Assembly: GCF_034190915.1 (NCBI RefSeq)
Contig: NW_026947509.1
Location: 32,930,767 to 32,994,766, forward strand
DNA: 64,000 bases
Direction: 5' to 3'
From: Cavia porcellus
Lineage: Eukaryota > Chordata > Mammalia > Rodentia > Caviidae
Positions 11,136 to 22,942 of the stretch are shown piece after piece. A program made the position numbers and the translations under genes. The first letter of the stretch is position 1. Every line of letters begins with the position of its first letter. The notes below the pieces were generated by a model. That model saw only the letters and a program-made list of their open reading frames with translations. It was not told where the DNA came from and searched no databases.

Positions 11136-12904
11136 CCCCCTTTTCTTGTTTTGTCTTTTTTTAAAATTTAATTTAAAGAAAGACTAAACAAAACAGAACA
11201 TGGGTAGAAATAATATATAATTTCAAAGAAAAAATAAACAGTAAGAAATCACTAGATGATGATTACAGATTGTCATCTCACAAACAGTTATTCAAGATAC
11301 TGAAGTGGAGCTTATAAAGTGGAGATTCAAACAGTGAGATTGTAACCAGTTCTGTTCAACTATCCAACAAAAACTTAGAAATCTGTTATCAATCCTATAC
11401 ACTTAAACATACATGCAGTTATCCATGTCTTCCATTATGTTGAGATTGAATAAACCCAAGCAGGCTAATACCACTCTGTACAAAGAATAATACTATTGCT
11501 GGGTTTCACATTATGACACTCCAGGATCAGCACCGGGTACTTTAGTGTCTCTTTTTCTTCAAAGTATCTGCTCATTTCATCATGTGTCATAAGATCAGTT
11601 CTCATAAACTGTTTATAGATTCTACATATACATGAGTCTTAATATGTATTTCTATCCTTTCTATATTAGATGGAGAAACAAAACAAAGCAAGACAAAACA
11701 AAACATATTCCTATAAACACATGAAACGAAATAAACATATAAGACCACTGTACAAAGAGTTCTACCATGGTTCCTGTGTTGTCTCTTGTTATGTCCAATA
11801 GAACTGGCTATATCATCAGATAGAGTATAATTGAATATATCAGTATGTAACAGTATTAATAAAAACACAACTTTGTATATAGTATAGAACTTCAAAAACC
11901 AGCAGTTATCAAACAAGAATGTATATCGTAGAATCTTGTCATCTTCAGTGTAGTCGCCTATACTCTCAGACTTGATACTATCAATCATATCAGTTTTGAA
12001 TAAAATCTTCTATGCATCATTTCTGTTATGCTCTTTTTTGCCACAGTTGTCTGCTTATCTTCTTCATTCTGTTTTCAGCTCCATTCATTGAGGCCTCTCT
12101 GCCACTGTTCCTGGAATCCTAGTACTTTTCTCTCCCTCTAGAATGCCTTGCAGTATTCTCTGTAGAGTTGGATTGGTGATTGTGAATTTCCCAAGTTCCT
12201 CTTTGTCTTGGAAGCATCTTTTTTCTCCATTAATTTCTAGAGACAGTTTAGCAGGGATATCAATCTGGGATGGAGGTTATTTTCTTTCAGGCCTTGGAAT
12301 ATTTATCTCCAGGCTCTTCTTGACTTGATGTTTGTGCTGAGAAGTCTGCTATTATTCTGATGGGCCTTTCTTTATAGGTGATCTGTTCTTGTCTCTAACA
12401 GCTTTTAATATTCTATTCTTATATTGAATTTCTGGGATCTTGATTATTATATGCCTGAGTGTAGCTCTGGCTGTAGGTGGCTGTAGGTAGCTGGTTCTGT
12501 ATGCCTCCTATATCAGAATATCATTTCCTTTTCCTATGCTTGGTAAGTTTTCCTTAATTATTTCTGTGAATAACCTTTGTAGTTCCTTTGTTTGTACCCA
12601 GATTCTTCATTCACATTCTTTATTCTCAAGTTATAGATCCTCTTGTTGTCTTCTAGACTTTGCATTGTTACTGCTTGTTTCCTTGTTATTTTTAAAAAGT
12701 TTTCCCTTTCATACTCCCACATTGCAAAATTGTCCTCCAGTTTGGATAGTCTATCCTTAATTTCTTTCAAGCTGATTTGCCATCTTTCCATAGAGTTTTT
12801 AATTTCCTGCTAATCTCTTTGAATCTGCTTCATGTACTCTATATTTTTTTATATTCTTCATCAAGTGGTTCTCTCCTTTGTTTGAATTCCTCCTTTCTGT
12901 GACG

Positions 12905-13926
12905 GTGAGTGATGGGAGTGGAGCCATTCCATAGAAAGGGGGGCTCTGGCAGACAACATTCTGGGACTAGGCAGGACTGACAAATACAAGGTGCAGCAGT
13001 TACTTCAGTCAGTTGTTCCCTTCCCGAACGGGATTGATGGAGTGAGATAGCCCTGGATCACGTGACCTGGCTGAGACCCTGGCTGTTCCTCCCTTCCGTC
13101 TGTGTCTGTTCAAGGGGTGCTTAGCATCTCTTTTATTAATCTTCTTATATCTTGCTTTACTTGGCTAAATAATTCACTTTTGAACTCATCTATGAGGTCC
13201 CAAACATATCTCTTTATGTCCACTGGTGCTGTGTCTGATATTGCATGTTTGTTGTTCTCATCCTCCTTTGTATTTACCTGTCATGGGTCAATGTTCTCAA
13301 GGATGGGACCTGGGGATTTTTTGTTGTTGCTTCCTCTTTCCATCTTTTTTGCTTCTTCCAGGAGGCCCCAGTTTCTTTCTTTGTTGGTTACAATTCTTCT
13401 GAAGTGTGTTGACTAAATGACCCTTCCCAGTGAATTGCAGACAGGGACAGCATATGTTGGTCCCTCCCCTCCGGATCAGTCAAGCTTCTGTGACCTGCAC
13501 TGCATTACTTTGCGCCGCCTCCCCTCTGACTGACTTTTTTTTTTTTTTTTTTTTTTTTTGGTCTTTTTCCTTTTTCCTTTTTATCGGTACCAGGGATCGA
13601 ACTCACGACTGCCTGCTTGCAAGGCAGGCGCTTATGCCGCTGAGCTAAATCCCCAGCCCCTGCCTCCCCTCTGGGTCAGTCAAATTTCTGAGGTTTCACT
13701 GGGTTAGCATGTGCAACATCGCTGTAGGGACTTAATTTCAGATAACCTATTAAGTCTCAGCCAGGTCACTTGACCCAGACCTAGCTCACTCCACCAATCC
13801 TGTTCAGGAAGGGAACAAGTGACTGAAGTTACTGCTGCCCCTTGTACTTGCCAGTCCTGCCTAGTCCCAGAATGTTGTCTGCCAGAGGCCCCCTTTCTAT
13901 AGAATGGCTTCACTCCCGTCACTCAC
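12905..13926. repeat. Inverted duplication (~175 bp arms) inside the antisense LINE
   Basis: 12905-13079 reads in plus orientation as the LINE 5' UTR segment 'ggagtggagccattccat..'. The same segment is present at 13754-13926 in the expected minus orientation. The arms share private variants such as 'gcagacaacattctggg', so one was copied locally from the other. The loop is about 670 bp. Confidence 0.7.
13529..13660 (-). mobile_element. ID-like tRNA-derived SINE, antisense, young
   Basis: On the minus strand it starts GGGGCTGGGGATTTAGCTCA, includes a tRNA A-box-like TAGCTCAGCGG and a B-box GAGTTCGATCC, then 'ggtaccgataaaaagg' and a long A tail (T-run 13535-13559). A 12-bp flanking repeat GCCTCCCCTCTG occurs at 13517-13528 and 13662-13673. 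Intact boxes and a long tail suggest a recent insertion. Confidence 0.85.
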
Positions 13927-14379
13927 CACAGGTCGATGTAGGCACCCTGCTAACTCAGCCTTCTGTTCAGCTCGCTGACTCCAGAACTCAATGTAACTCC
14001 ACCTCCAGTGAGTCGAAGCGGCAAGACCTTGGAATGACTCAGCAAGTCACGGCAGGACCTTGGCAAGTTGAGCAAGTCACGGCACAACCTTGGCAATCAC
14101 AGTGGGACCTCGGCAAGTCATGGCAGGACCTCAGATGGTCAGCAAGTCGCCCATTACAGCAACACTGAACCTTTAGCTGTTCCAATAATAGCACAGGCAC
14201 TGTATGTTTGGTTGGTTCTTCTCACCTTGATATCTTCTTGGGACAAGAGAATTCATCTCCCTCTGTTTGAGGCTCCCCACTCTGTATTATGTTGAATTCT
14301 AAGTTGACTATCTCAGGGAGCCCCTATAGCCAGTTGTTATCTATCCGCCATCTTTGCTCCTCCCCCTTTACCCCTTTTC

Positions 14380-15240
14380 CAAAGACTACAAAAGCTAATA
14401 TGGAAGACTTCGACCTAAACACACATTAGAACAAAGGGACATAACAGATGTGGGACATCACATTCAATAATAGAAGACTTCCTTCTATCAAGGGCTCACA
14501 GAACATTATGATTGTAATATATGATAGATCATGAGGTAAGGAAAAAAAGAGAGAAAATATAAGTAGATTCAAATTGAATCTAATATGTTTTCTGACCATA
14601 GTCCTCTAAAACTAGAAAGAAACACCAGATGAATTTCAGATAATTTACATACTCATAAATATTTTCAGACTAAAGGATGGGTCCAGGAAAAAACAAAAAA
14701 AAAACAATTAAGAAAGACCTTAAATCAAGTTAAATTGGAAACACAACAGACCACAAAAGATAGTATATAAAATTTAAAATGTCAGTTTCAGCTATAAATA
14801 CCTATAAAAGAAGAAAAAATATCTTAAATTTAAAAATTAAAATATATCCCACACAACCAAAAGAAGAGTGAAGGCAGATATAGTGGCTTGTGCCTATAAT
14901 CCCAGCACTCTGGAAGACTGAGGTGGAAAGATCACAGATTAGAGCCCAGCCTGAGTATCTTAATAAGATCCCTCTCAAAATAATAGAGTTGGTATTGTAG
15001 CTCGGTGCATAGGCCCAGGTTCACTTCTCAGAAATGCAAAAAAGATAAAAAGAAGAACAAATTAGTAAACTAATCTTAGAATTAGCAGAAATAAGAAAAA
15101 AAAGAGTAGAAAGAACTGAAATAAACACTAGGAAAACACTTTAAAAACATCAAAAGTAGGAATAGTTCTTTTCAAAAAAGATACAAAATTGAAAACCCCA
15201 TGTCTAGATACTAGCAATTTGTCTTAGTTCACTGAAAAGA
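14380..15240 (+). mobile_element. Ancient L1 ORF2 fragment (continuation)
   Basis: Contains L1 endonuclease-region remnants ('ttttctgaccatagtcctctaaaactagaaa') and later 'attagcagaaataagaaaaaaaagagtagaaagaac'. It is the continuation of the 9830-11135 element, separated by the antisense LINE, and carries a B1/ID SINE at 14872-15050. No open frame. Confidence 0.5.
14872..15050 (+). mobile_element. B1/ID composite SINE
   Basis: A 7SL-like part ('ggcttgtgcctataatcccagcactctgg..gaggtgg') is followed by 'cctctcaaaata' and an ID-like tail ('ttgtagctcggtgcat..ggttcacttctcag'). Confidence 0.7.
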
Positions 15241-15409
15241 AAGATTGGTTTTTTTTTGTTGTTGTTGTTCATTCCTTTTTTGTAAGAATGTTTTTGGTTT
15301 AAGTCTTCCACAACATGTCACTACTTTGAAGATAACAATGTACAATGTAAAAACTTAAAAAAAAGAAAGAAAAGAAAAAGCACCTTAAATAAAAATTAAA
15401 ATATGCCTG

Positions 15410-15800
15410 TCTTGGTTATTTTTCTCTCATTGCTAGGACAAAACATCTGACACCCAAAATTAAAGAAGGAAAGTTTTATTTAGCCACAATTTGTGGAGGT
15501 TTCCATCTGTAATCAGATGGCTTGAAGGCAGAGTGGCATAACACAGGGGAAACACTTCAAGGTGGCTGAAGACAGCAAAGGTAGCCAGAGAAGACGGGGA
15601 AGAGCAAGCCTCTTTTCCTTCCCTATGTTGTAAACAGGCCATCCTGTCCCCTCCAGGGTGGTTGTAGCACTCATAAAATCTCCTTGCCTTCTTGTTCAGG
15701 CTGAGGATGTTTACCAACTCAGAACCCTGGCTTCCTGTTGAGTTTCTTAGTTAAACTTCTAAATTTCTCAAGTTGACACAATGTATAAACCATAACAATG
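15410..15800. repeat. Second copy of the 1053-1560 dispersed repeat
   Basis: Begins 'cttggttatttttctctcattgctaggacaaaaca' and carries the same 'gttttatttagccacaatttgtggaggtt' layout as the copy at 1053. Family not named. The minus-strand frame 15460-15717 is not considered a gene. Confidence 0.45.
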
Positions 15801-15829
15801 CCACATACTACTGAAAGAAGGAATCAACA

Positions 15830-16018
15830 GTCATGGTAGCTGGCACATAAATCCTAGTAGTCTGAAAGAGTGATGCAAGATATTATCAGGTTCAAGCACA
15901 GGCCCAACATTTAGCAATTTACCAAGACATTGTTTCAAAATAGTAATAATAATAAAGTAGGCTGGGGTGTTGCTCAGTGTGATGGTCCTGGGTTCAGTCT
16001 CAAGCACTGCCAACAAAA
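15830..16018 (+). mobile_element. Diverged B1/ID composite SINE
   Basis: Weak B1-like left part ('tggtagctggcacataaatcctagtagtc'), an AAT-rich linker and an ID-like right part ('ggctggggtgttgctcagtgtgatgg..ctgggttcagtctcaagcac'). Confidence 0.6.
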
Positions 16019-17045
16019 TAGAAATTGAAACACGTTATCCTGGTGGGAGGCCTGGCATTTAACCACAGATAGCTCAATCTGAATCAGAATTTTTGGATTG
16101 GAGCCGTAACATTAAAGAAATGGAAGAAGCAAAGATCTTTGCTGCTAACTGGACACCCCCACTCCCCCCACCCCCCCACCCCCACTTAAAGATCCTGAGC
16201 TAAGACTGCCCAGAGTCACAGACTGGAACTGGTTCCTTCCAGCGGAACCCAGTCACCACTTCTACTGTAACTCACCAATCACTGCAGAACACTGGGAATC
16301 ACTATGATTTTTCCCATTAAAATCATTTTCATGTTGTCCTGGAAGACAATGTGCCATCCTGACTAACACAGTTAATCTCCTTTCTGATTACTGTTCCTCT
16401 GGACGGACATAAAGATGCTTTCTCATGGCAGAGAATCATTAAAATCCCCAGTAAGGAGAGCAAGACATTGAGGGAGGGAGGGGAACCAGGAGGGTGAAGG
16501 ACTACAGAGGAATTTAGATGCCTTGTGTAGGTACATGGACTGTGTCCCCGCTGTGAATGGGATCATTATGTACTACAAACTTGTAATAGTGAAAACACTA
16601 AGGCAAATAAAATAAAATCCCCTATTTAGGACCTACGACACCACAAACAAGCACACACCCTCAACATACAGGTACATAGCCACACACTCTCCAACATCAC
16701 TCTCTCCTCATCAGATTGCAAGCGATTCAAAAACTGTAAGGGTCACAAAAAGATAGTGTTGTCATTGGAAACAAAGATGGAGAAATGTACACGCTCCAGA
16801 ACTCTTTTGATGAAAATTTATGTTTGTGCTAAGTTTTTAGTCAAAGAGCATTTTCCAAGATTTGAATTCTTCTTCAAAAAAGAATGGAGATCTATGAAGT
16901 GACTGATCAGGATCTCAGAAAACTCTCCAATTGAGAATTCCTGAACTATAAGAACTATGGACTTAAAAGATTAATGAAATTTGGAAAACAACACAGAGAA
17001 ACAGGAACAAGTTAGGCAAAAGTACAAATAACAAAGAAGCACCAA
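16019..17045. other. Gene-free interval with UGT1A spacer remnant
   Basis: 16148-16182 is a C-rich run. 16620-16900 resembles the unit A spacer (4340-4830): CA-rich tract, 'tggagaaatgta', 'actcttttgatgaaaattt'. No first exon is found at the expected distance to the right. The rest shows nothing I can support. Confidence 0.45.
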
Positions 17046-17047
17046 AG

Positions 17048-17225
17048 AGGCCAGGCATGGTGGCACAAGTGTGCAATCCATGCAATAGAGAAGACTGCAG
17101 CAGGAGAATCACAAATTGAGGCCATCCTGAGCACGTGGTTGGTATCAAGATTAAAAATGATAACAAAGGCTGGGGAGACAGCTCAGTATAAAGGCCCTAG
17201 TTCAGCACCAAGTGCTACCAAAAAA
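17048..17225 (+). mobile_element. B1/ID composite SINE
   Basis: 'ggccaggcatggtggcacaagtg', 'gcagcaggagaatcacaaattgaggcc' (B1-like) followed by 'ggctggggagacagctcagtataaaggccctagttcagcac' (ID-like). Confidence 0.75.
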
Positions 17226-17639
17226 GGAAAAACCAACAGGAAATAATTGTAGAAATTAATAATAAAATGACTCATCTGACAAATTAATACAAAATTGAGA
17301 TAGTAGAATCAACTAAGAAGCATGACTCAGTGAAGTGGTAGACCCCTATACTTAGAATTATTTAGTCAGAGGAACAAAAAGAAAAATAACAAAAAGGAGG
17401 GGGAGGAAACTGTGTATATAATGACACCATCAAAAACCAAACTCTTGCATTGTAAGAGTTGCAGGCAAATAAAAGAGAACCAAAAGGGCATATTTAAAGG
17501 TTAGTGGCTGAAAATGTAGTAACTCATGAGCAGATAAATGCTAACACCCAAAAGCAATGCACACAGAAGTCTCCAGTGAATTCAACCCAAAAGAGTAGTC
17601 CAATAAATCATGTAGTTCTTAAGCTGTCAAAAAACAAAG

Positions 17640-18603
17640 ATACAGCAAAATTTTTCCAGCATCGATAGACACATCACATACAAAACAGTTAATACATATG
17701 TCAGTGGATCTCCACAAGAAATTTTTCAGGCCAGGAATATTTTACCCAACAAAATTGTCTTCATAGATGAGAAGCAATCAAAATTTTCTCAGGCAGACAA
17801 AAACTTAGGGAGATCATCATCACTAGAAGAATATAATAATAATAGCAAATAATATTAAATGGCTATCTTAAAATTAGTCAATGAAAACCATCAAATACAA
17901 AGTGTTTTATGCCTGCCTTACAGTAAGCATAACACAAAACTTCTTCCTTGAAGTACAAAATAAAAATAAAGAGGACTCAAAGCATACCATTACAGAAACC
18001 CACCCAATCATAAAAGAAGACAGGAAAAAGGAAGAAAGAAGCAAAGCCTCTAAAATACAGCTACAAAACAACTAACAAAATGGCAATAGTAAGTAATTCT
18101 TTGCCTATCAAGATTACTTGAAATGTAAATGATTTAAATTCTCCAATAAAAAGACACAGTAATGTAATGGATTTTTAAAAACACATTCAACCACTTGATC
18201 TTTAACAAAGCGGCCAAAAACACATCCTGGAGAAAAGAGAATCTCTTTAATAAGTGGTTTTAGGAAAACTAGCCATCTACATACAGATGGTTAAAGTTAG
18301 ACTCACGTATTAAACTAAAACAGATCAAAAAAACTAAATCTGAAAACAGAAACACAACCTGCAGGATGACAAAGCAGGTAAAACTCTTGATGTAGGGGCC
18401 AGGGATTTAGCTCAGCAGCATAATCGCCTGCCTGACAAATGCACGGTCATGAGTTCAATCCCTAGTACAAAAAAAAGAACCTTAAACAAAAACTCTTGAT
18501 GTCATAGGTGTAGGTAAGGACTTTTGAACAGAACCCTGATTGCACAGGAAACAGTACTGAGAAGCAACACATGAGATTGTATACAATTAAAAAGCTTCTG
18601 CAC
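17640..18603 (+). mobile_element. Ancient L1 fragments (ORF1 end, ORF2 start, ORF2 end)
   Basis: 17640-17870 is ORF1 3' sequence ('tttcaggccaggaatattttacccaacaaaattgtc'). 18070-18150 is the start of ORF2 ('aatggcaatagtaagtaattc..ttaaattctccaataaaaagac'). 18185-18603 jumps to ORF2 C-terminal sequence ('cttgatctttaacaaagcggc', 'ctctttaataagtggtttta'). Most of ORF2 is deleted. A SINE and two ORF-less retroposons are inserted here. The interval 17226-17640 just before it shows nothing recognisable. Confidence 0.6.
18393..18478 (+). mobile_element. ID-like SINE
   Basis: 'ggggccagggatttagctcagcagcataatcgcctgcc..tcatgagttcaatccctagtac' followed by an A-rich tail. Diverged from the younger copy at 13529-13660. 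Confidence 0.8.
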
Positions 18604-19258
18604 GACTGTGCCCCTTCCAAGGGGAGAACCACCAGTGTCTCCTGATGTCTGTACCATGTAGCAAGCAGATCACTTCCCTTGTAAGTGGCTGTGGTATACA
18701 CAGACTACGGCCCCTCCAGAGGGAGAATCACCAGTGTCTTCTGAGATCCATACCATGTTGGAACTTGGGATGCTGGGAAACCAAGCAACCAGCCTGCCTC
18801 CCTGTTAAGCAATAGTGAACCTACTGGTGCACGGCCTAGAGTCAAACATCCCACTTCCCCTATCCTCCATCCCCTGTCCCCGCATTAGCAAATGGGAACC
18901 AGAAATCTGAGCATTTCTTAGGAGGTTGACCATAGCAAATAAGGGGGATTTCCTTCTACCATCTCTTTGAAGACAAATATTTCTATTACTGTTTTGCTTT
19001 ATTCTGATTAAGGGTACTGCTCTATTCAATATTCTATTTTGATAAGTTCTATAATGTTCTGTATTTCATTTTATATATGTGACTGATATACATGATTGAA
19101 AGAACAACTATTGTAAAGATAACAAAATATACTGTGATACCTATTACTGTTATCCCAATAACCTACTAGGAAATTCTGTACCAATTTCACTACACAGCCT
19201 CAGTTGGCTTTATTCTGTCTTATTCTGTTGTATTTTACTACTTTCAAAAAAAATTTTT
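18604..19258 (+). mobile_element. ORF-less LINE-derived retroposon, 655 bp
   Basis: Flanked by AAAAAGCTTCTGCAC at 18589-18603 and 19259-19273, within the old L1 ORF2. It begins with two tandem units of about 104 bp ('gactgtgccccttccaaggggagaa..' near 18606 and 'gactacggcccctccagagggagaa..' near 18703), then a GC-rich stretch, then AT-rich sequence with 'caactattgtaaagataaca' and 'ctattactgtt' motifs like the L1 3' UTR repeats, ending in A-rich sequence. It contains no ORF1, endonuclease or RT. Confidence 0.7.
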
Positions 19259-20115
19259 AAAAAGCTTCTGCACAGCAAAAGAAACAAGCAACAGAGTGAA
19301 AAGATAAACTAGGAACTGGGAGAAAAATACAGTCAGCTATTTCTCAGACAGAGGACAAATATCTAGAATATATAAAGAACTCAAAACAATCATATCCCCC
19401 AAAATAAAACTCAATCAGAAAATAGGGCAACAAAGTGAATATATACTTCATAAAAAGGAAGTACAAGTAGTCAATAAATTTGTGAAGAAATGCTCAACAT
19501 GGCCTGCCCTCTTGTAAGAGCCCCCTGGGGCCAGCCGGGCAGAGAAGCAGTCAGCTGTTCCCTTGAGCTGAGAATCAAACATCTCCCCCACCCTACCCCA
19601 TCAGCAGCTGGGGACAGAGTCCTGAGCATCTCTTGGGAGGTTGACCACATGCAATGTAGAAAATAAGGAGGATTCCTTCTAATGTTCTGTTTGAAGGCAA
19701 AGGTTATTTTCACTGTTATGTTTTGTAATGATTGTTATGCTCTATTCAATATTCTCCTTCAATTGGTTTTACAATGGTCTGAATTGGTTTGATTTCTCTA
19801 TACCTAATTGACTGGACAACTATTGTGAAAATAATGAGATATACTGTAGTACCTACTACTACTATTCCAGTATCCTGCTGGTTCAGTACTGATGTCACTA
19901 CATTGTCTCAATTGGCTTTGTTTTATCTTGTTCTGTTGTATTTTTACTACATTCTAAATAAAATTTTAAAAAAAGAAATGCTCAACATTGCCACCATTAA
20001 GAGAAAAGCAAATCAAAACAACACTGAAATTCTACCATAACCCACCAAGAAAGATCATAATCAAGAAATCAAATAATAACATGCTGTAGAGGACACAGGA
20101 GAAAAGAAATCCTTT
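19259..20115 (+). mobile_element. Ancient L1 ORF2 C-terminal fragment
   Basis: Continuation of the 18185 fragment: 'cttctgcacagcaaaagaaacaagcaacagag', 'atatctagaatatataaagaactcaaaaca' and, after the second retroposon, 'ttaagagaaaagcaaatcaaaacaacactgaaattctacc'. Non-coding now. Confidence 0.65.
19501..19972 (+). mobile_element. ORF-less LINE-derived retroposon, 472 bp (second copy)
   Basis: Flanked by AAGAAATGCTCAACAT at 19485-19500 and 19973-19988. It shares with the 18604 copy the 'gaatcaaacatc', 'gagcatctcttgggaggttgacca', 'tgctctattcaatattct' and 'caactattgtgaaaataatgagatatactg' blocks and the terminal 'ttgtatttttactac' plus A-rich tail. It lacks the two 5' tandem units, so it is 5'-truncated or a variant. 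Confidence 0.7.
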
Positions 20116-20706
20116 ACACAGGTTCTCTAACATTTGTTACTGATTTCTTGATTATGGCCATTCTTTCTGGAGTGAGATGAAATCTCAGTGCTGTTTGAAT
20201 TTGCATTTCTCAGATGGCCAGTGATTTTTTTAAATATATTTATTGATTGTTTGTATTTCTCCACCTGGAAAGTATCTATTCTTTCAGATGCCCATTTTGG
20301 GATAAAGTTTTTAAATTAGGCAGGCTAATTCTTTTGAGTTCTATGTATATTTCTAGATGTTACTCCTTTATCAGAGACAAAGCTGATAAAGTATTTCCCT
20401 ATTCTGTGGGTTGTATTTTCACCCTCTTGGTGGTTTCCTTTGCTATGCAGAAGCTTTGTGCTCGATGTTATCCCATTTGTTGATTTCTGGTATTATTTCT
20501 TGTACAACTGAGGTTCTGTTCAGAAATTCTTTACCTATGCCAATGTTTTCAAGAGTTTTACCTATATTGTCATTTAGCACATTAAGTATTTGTTTTAATA
20601 CTTAGATCTTTGATCCATTTATAATGTAGTGTATGCTAATAGATATCAGTCTAAATTCAATCTTTGACATGTGAGTAGATAGTTTTCCTAGCACCATTTG
20701 TTAAAA
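20116..20706 (-). mobile_element. Ancient L1 ORF2 fragment, inverted
   Basis: Antisense L1 landmarks: 'ttgattatggccattctttctggagtgagatgaaatctcagtg', 'aagctttgtgctcgatgttatcccatttgttgatttctgg' and 'ctttgatccatttataatg'. It is joined to sense ORF2 sequence at 20707, the pattern expected from twin priming. Confidence 0.65.
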
Positions 20707-21275
20707 AGAAGTGAAAAGCCTCTACAATGAAAACTATGGTATTATGAAAAAGAACAAAGAGGTTATCAGAAAATGGAAAGGCAAAGCCAAGTGTTGTGGC
20801 ACATACCTGTAATGCCAGCACTCAGAAGGCTGAGGCAAAAGGATTATTGCAACTTTTGAGACCAGCCTGGGCTACAAAGTGAGCTCAAGGCCAGCCTGAA
20901 CTGCACAACAAGACCCTGCCTTAAAGACAAAATAAAAGAAGAAGAAAAAGAGGAAGAGGAGGAGGAGAAGGATGAGGATAAGGAGGAAGAGGAGGAGGAC
21001 GGGAAGGAAGAGGAGAAACAGTAGCAGTAGTAAATAGAATAGCAGAATCGATACAGTCAAAATGGCTAAATTTCAAAAATTGGTATATATATAATTCAAT
21101 CCCAATCAAAATACCACTCATTCTTCACAAAACCAGAGAAAATAACTCTAAAATTTATATTGAACCAGAAGAGACCTAGAATAGCAAAAGAATTCTTGAC
21201 AAAAACAGAAACACAGGAGGCATCACAATCCCAGACTTCAAATTATACCACAATGCTACAGTAACAAAAACAGCA
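20707..21275 (+). mobile_element. Ancient L1 ORF2 fragment, sense, with SINE
   Basis: 'aagcctctacaatgaaaactatggt', 'attcaatcccaatcaaaatacc' and 'gaccagaagagacctagaatagc'-type ORF2 sequence, interrupted by a B1-like SINE with purine tail. Confidence 0.65.
20783..21018 (+). mobile_element. B1-like SINE with long purine (GAA/GAGGA) tail
   Basis: B1-like body 20783-20935 ('aagtgttgtggcacatacctgtaatgccagcactcagaaggctgaggc') followed by 85 bp of almost pure purine repeats. Leucine-rich minus-strand frames here are artefacts of the purine tract. Confidence 0.8.
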
Positions 21276-22312
21276 TTGGATCTGCAAAAAGAAAACAAAT
21301 TTGTGGATCAAGACAACATGATAGAAGATGCAGAAACAACTCCAAGCGCACCTTATCTCTGACAGACTACAGCCTTGTCAATGGAAGATCTCAAAGAGCA
21401 CAGCTGCCTGGCCAGGTTTACACACTGTAACCAGCCTCATCAGATGCCACTGCCATATTCACCCAGCAGCTCTACTTGGTGGATGGCTGTAGAATTGTTT
21501 CATGAGACAGTGGAACCCGAGCAGCTACCACATCTGACATTGAAGTACAGAGTGTGGACCAGCCACCAGAAGAGCTCACGACAGACCCTGCCTGCATGGG
21601 TGGTAATGGGTTGCCCTTCCTGAATCACAGTGTAGTGATCCGGCTGGATTTCACCATGGGCATAGCAAGTGGTAACTCCCATGAAGCCCCTGAGTAACCC
21701 CAGTCCATTTTCTCTGCAGTTTTGCAGCATATCTTAAGTAAAACAAATCCATCAGGTTGGGATTCAGTGCCATGCATCATACACTGTGCCTTGTGGCCTG
21801 GAAGATACCGAGATCTTTGATCTTAGCTTCAATACATTCAGGTGAAGGTGACATCCATATTCATCTGACTACTACATAAGTTCCTTTCTTTTAGCAAAAT
21901 TGCAGTGATCCAGTCATCTTTCCACCACCAATAACTATAATTTAGTCCATGAGTTCTCATTAAAATTACATTCTGCATAATCCTGGATCTCTGTCTCTTC
22001 TTGGTTTCTTGGCACCTTTTGCCATACCTGTCAGTTCTTTTACATCAGATATTCCAAGAATACACAAAATAAACTAAATTATAAATCAGGATGATACCTG
22101 CAAAATAACCAGTACAGCCAGAAGAACAGCTTCCTAAAATACTACTAATGTCATACAGATTATGATCAATAAGGAAATTATCACAACTACAAAGGAAACT
22201 AATAAATTTCTGATAATTATATGATGGAAATAATCTAAAAATAACTGAAGAATAATTCAGAATAATGCTCAGAAAAAAACTCAGTGTATTTCCCTTTCAA
22301 ATGTCCCCTGCT

Positions 22313-22352
22313 CATCTACAGCCATACCACCCTGAATGTATCAGTCTTGCCA
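22313..22352 (+). pseudogene. 5S rRNA-like fragment
   Basis: TCTACAGCCATACCACCCTG at 22315-22334 matches the 5' end of vertebrate 5S rRNA except for one base; similarity fades over the next 15-20 bases. It is followed by a CT-rich tract (22376-22440) and lies inside an old L1 ORF1. It is too short to be functional. Confidence 0.55.
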
Positions 22353-22942
22353 AATATTCCCTACTTGTCCAGAGTGTCTCTCTCTCCCTCCCTCTCTCTC
22401 TCTGTCTCCCTCTTTCTCTCCCTACCCCTTTTCTCCACCTCCAAATAAATTGTCTTCTTTTAGTTTAAAAGATCAGTGAATTAAAAAGAAATATTCATAG
22501 AGAATTCAACTGAATTTCAAAAAACATATGATAAAAGGAAAAAGTTGCTCAAAGAAATAGAAAGAAAACTAGAGAAAATTCCTGAAGTTGAATGATGCTA
22601 GGACTAAAGTGAAAAAATTCAGTGACATCCTCAATAGTAGAAACATTAAAGACAAATAGTAATTAGAACTTTGAAGTGGACTCAAAAGAAAATATATTGA
22701 AGAATGGATAAAGTATATGGAATTGTGGAACGCTGTCAGGACACAGAATCTATTTCATTATAGAAGCTGCAGAAGGAAGAAATAGAGATGAGTAGCCAGA
22801 GAGAATAATTTTAAAATACTGCCGAAAAGTTCTCTAGTTGGGGAATGTGTGCCAAGAGCCTGATACCAAAAACAAGGAGATGTCTCAGAAAAAGCAAACC
22901 CCAAAGGAGTACATGAAATGGTGAACATACAGTCAAAAATTC

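Larger units (their letters stand above)
11146..14370 (-). mobile_element. ORF1-only LINE (HAL1-like), antisense, ~3.2 kb
   Basis: Read on the minus strand: a GC-rich 5' end (from about 14370, with GGAGGAGCAAAGATGGC) and short about 22-bp repeats (14020-14160), then an ORF1 region at about 13430-12080 with a coiled-coil part and a frame at 12558-12791. About 0.95 kb of AT-rich 3' sequence ends in 'tttaaattaaatttt' plus oligo(A). No endonuclease or reverse transcriptase is present. The same 5' end, ORF1 and 3' end recur at 36561 and 57936. The possible TSD is CCCCTTTTC (11137-11145 and 14371-14379), but it is ambiguous because of C/T runs. It sits in an ancient sense-strand L1. Confidence 0.7.

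Noticed and set aside
14371..14379. CCCCTTTTC as a firm TSD of the antisense LINE
   Set aside because: C/T-rich runs at both ends allow several alignments, so the boundary is reported as approximate only.
20872..21121. Leucine- and proline-rich minus-strand ORFs
   Set aside because: Translation of the purine tail of a B1-like SINE.
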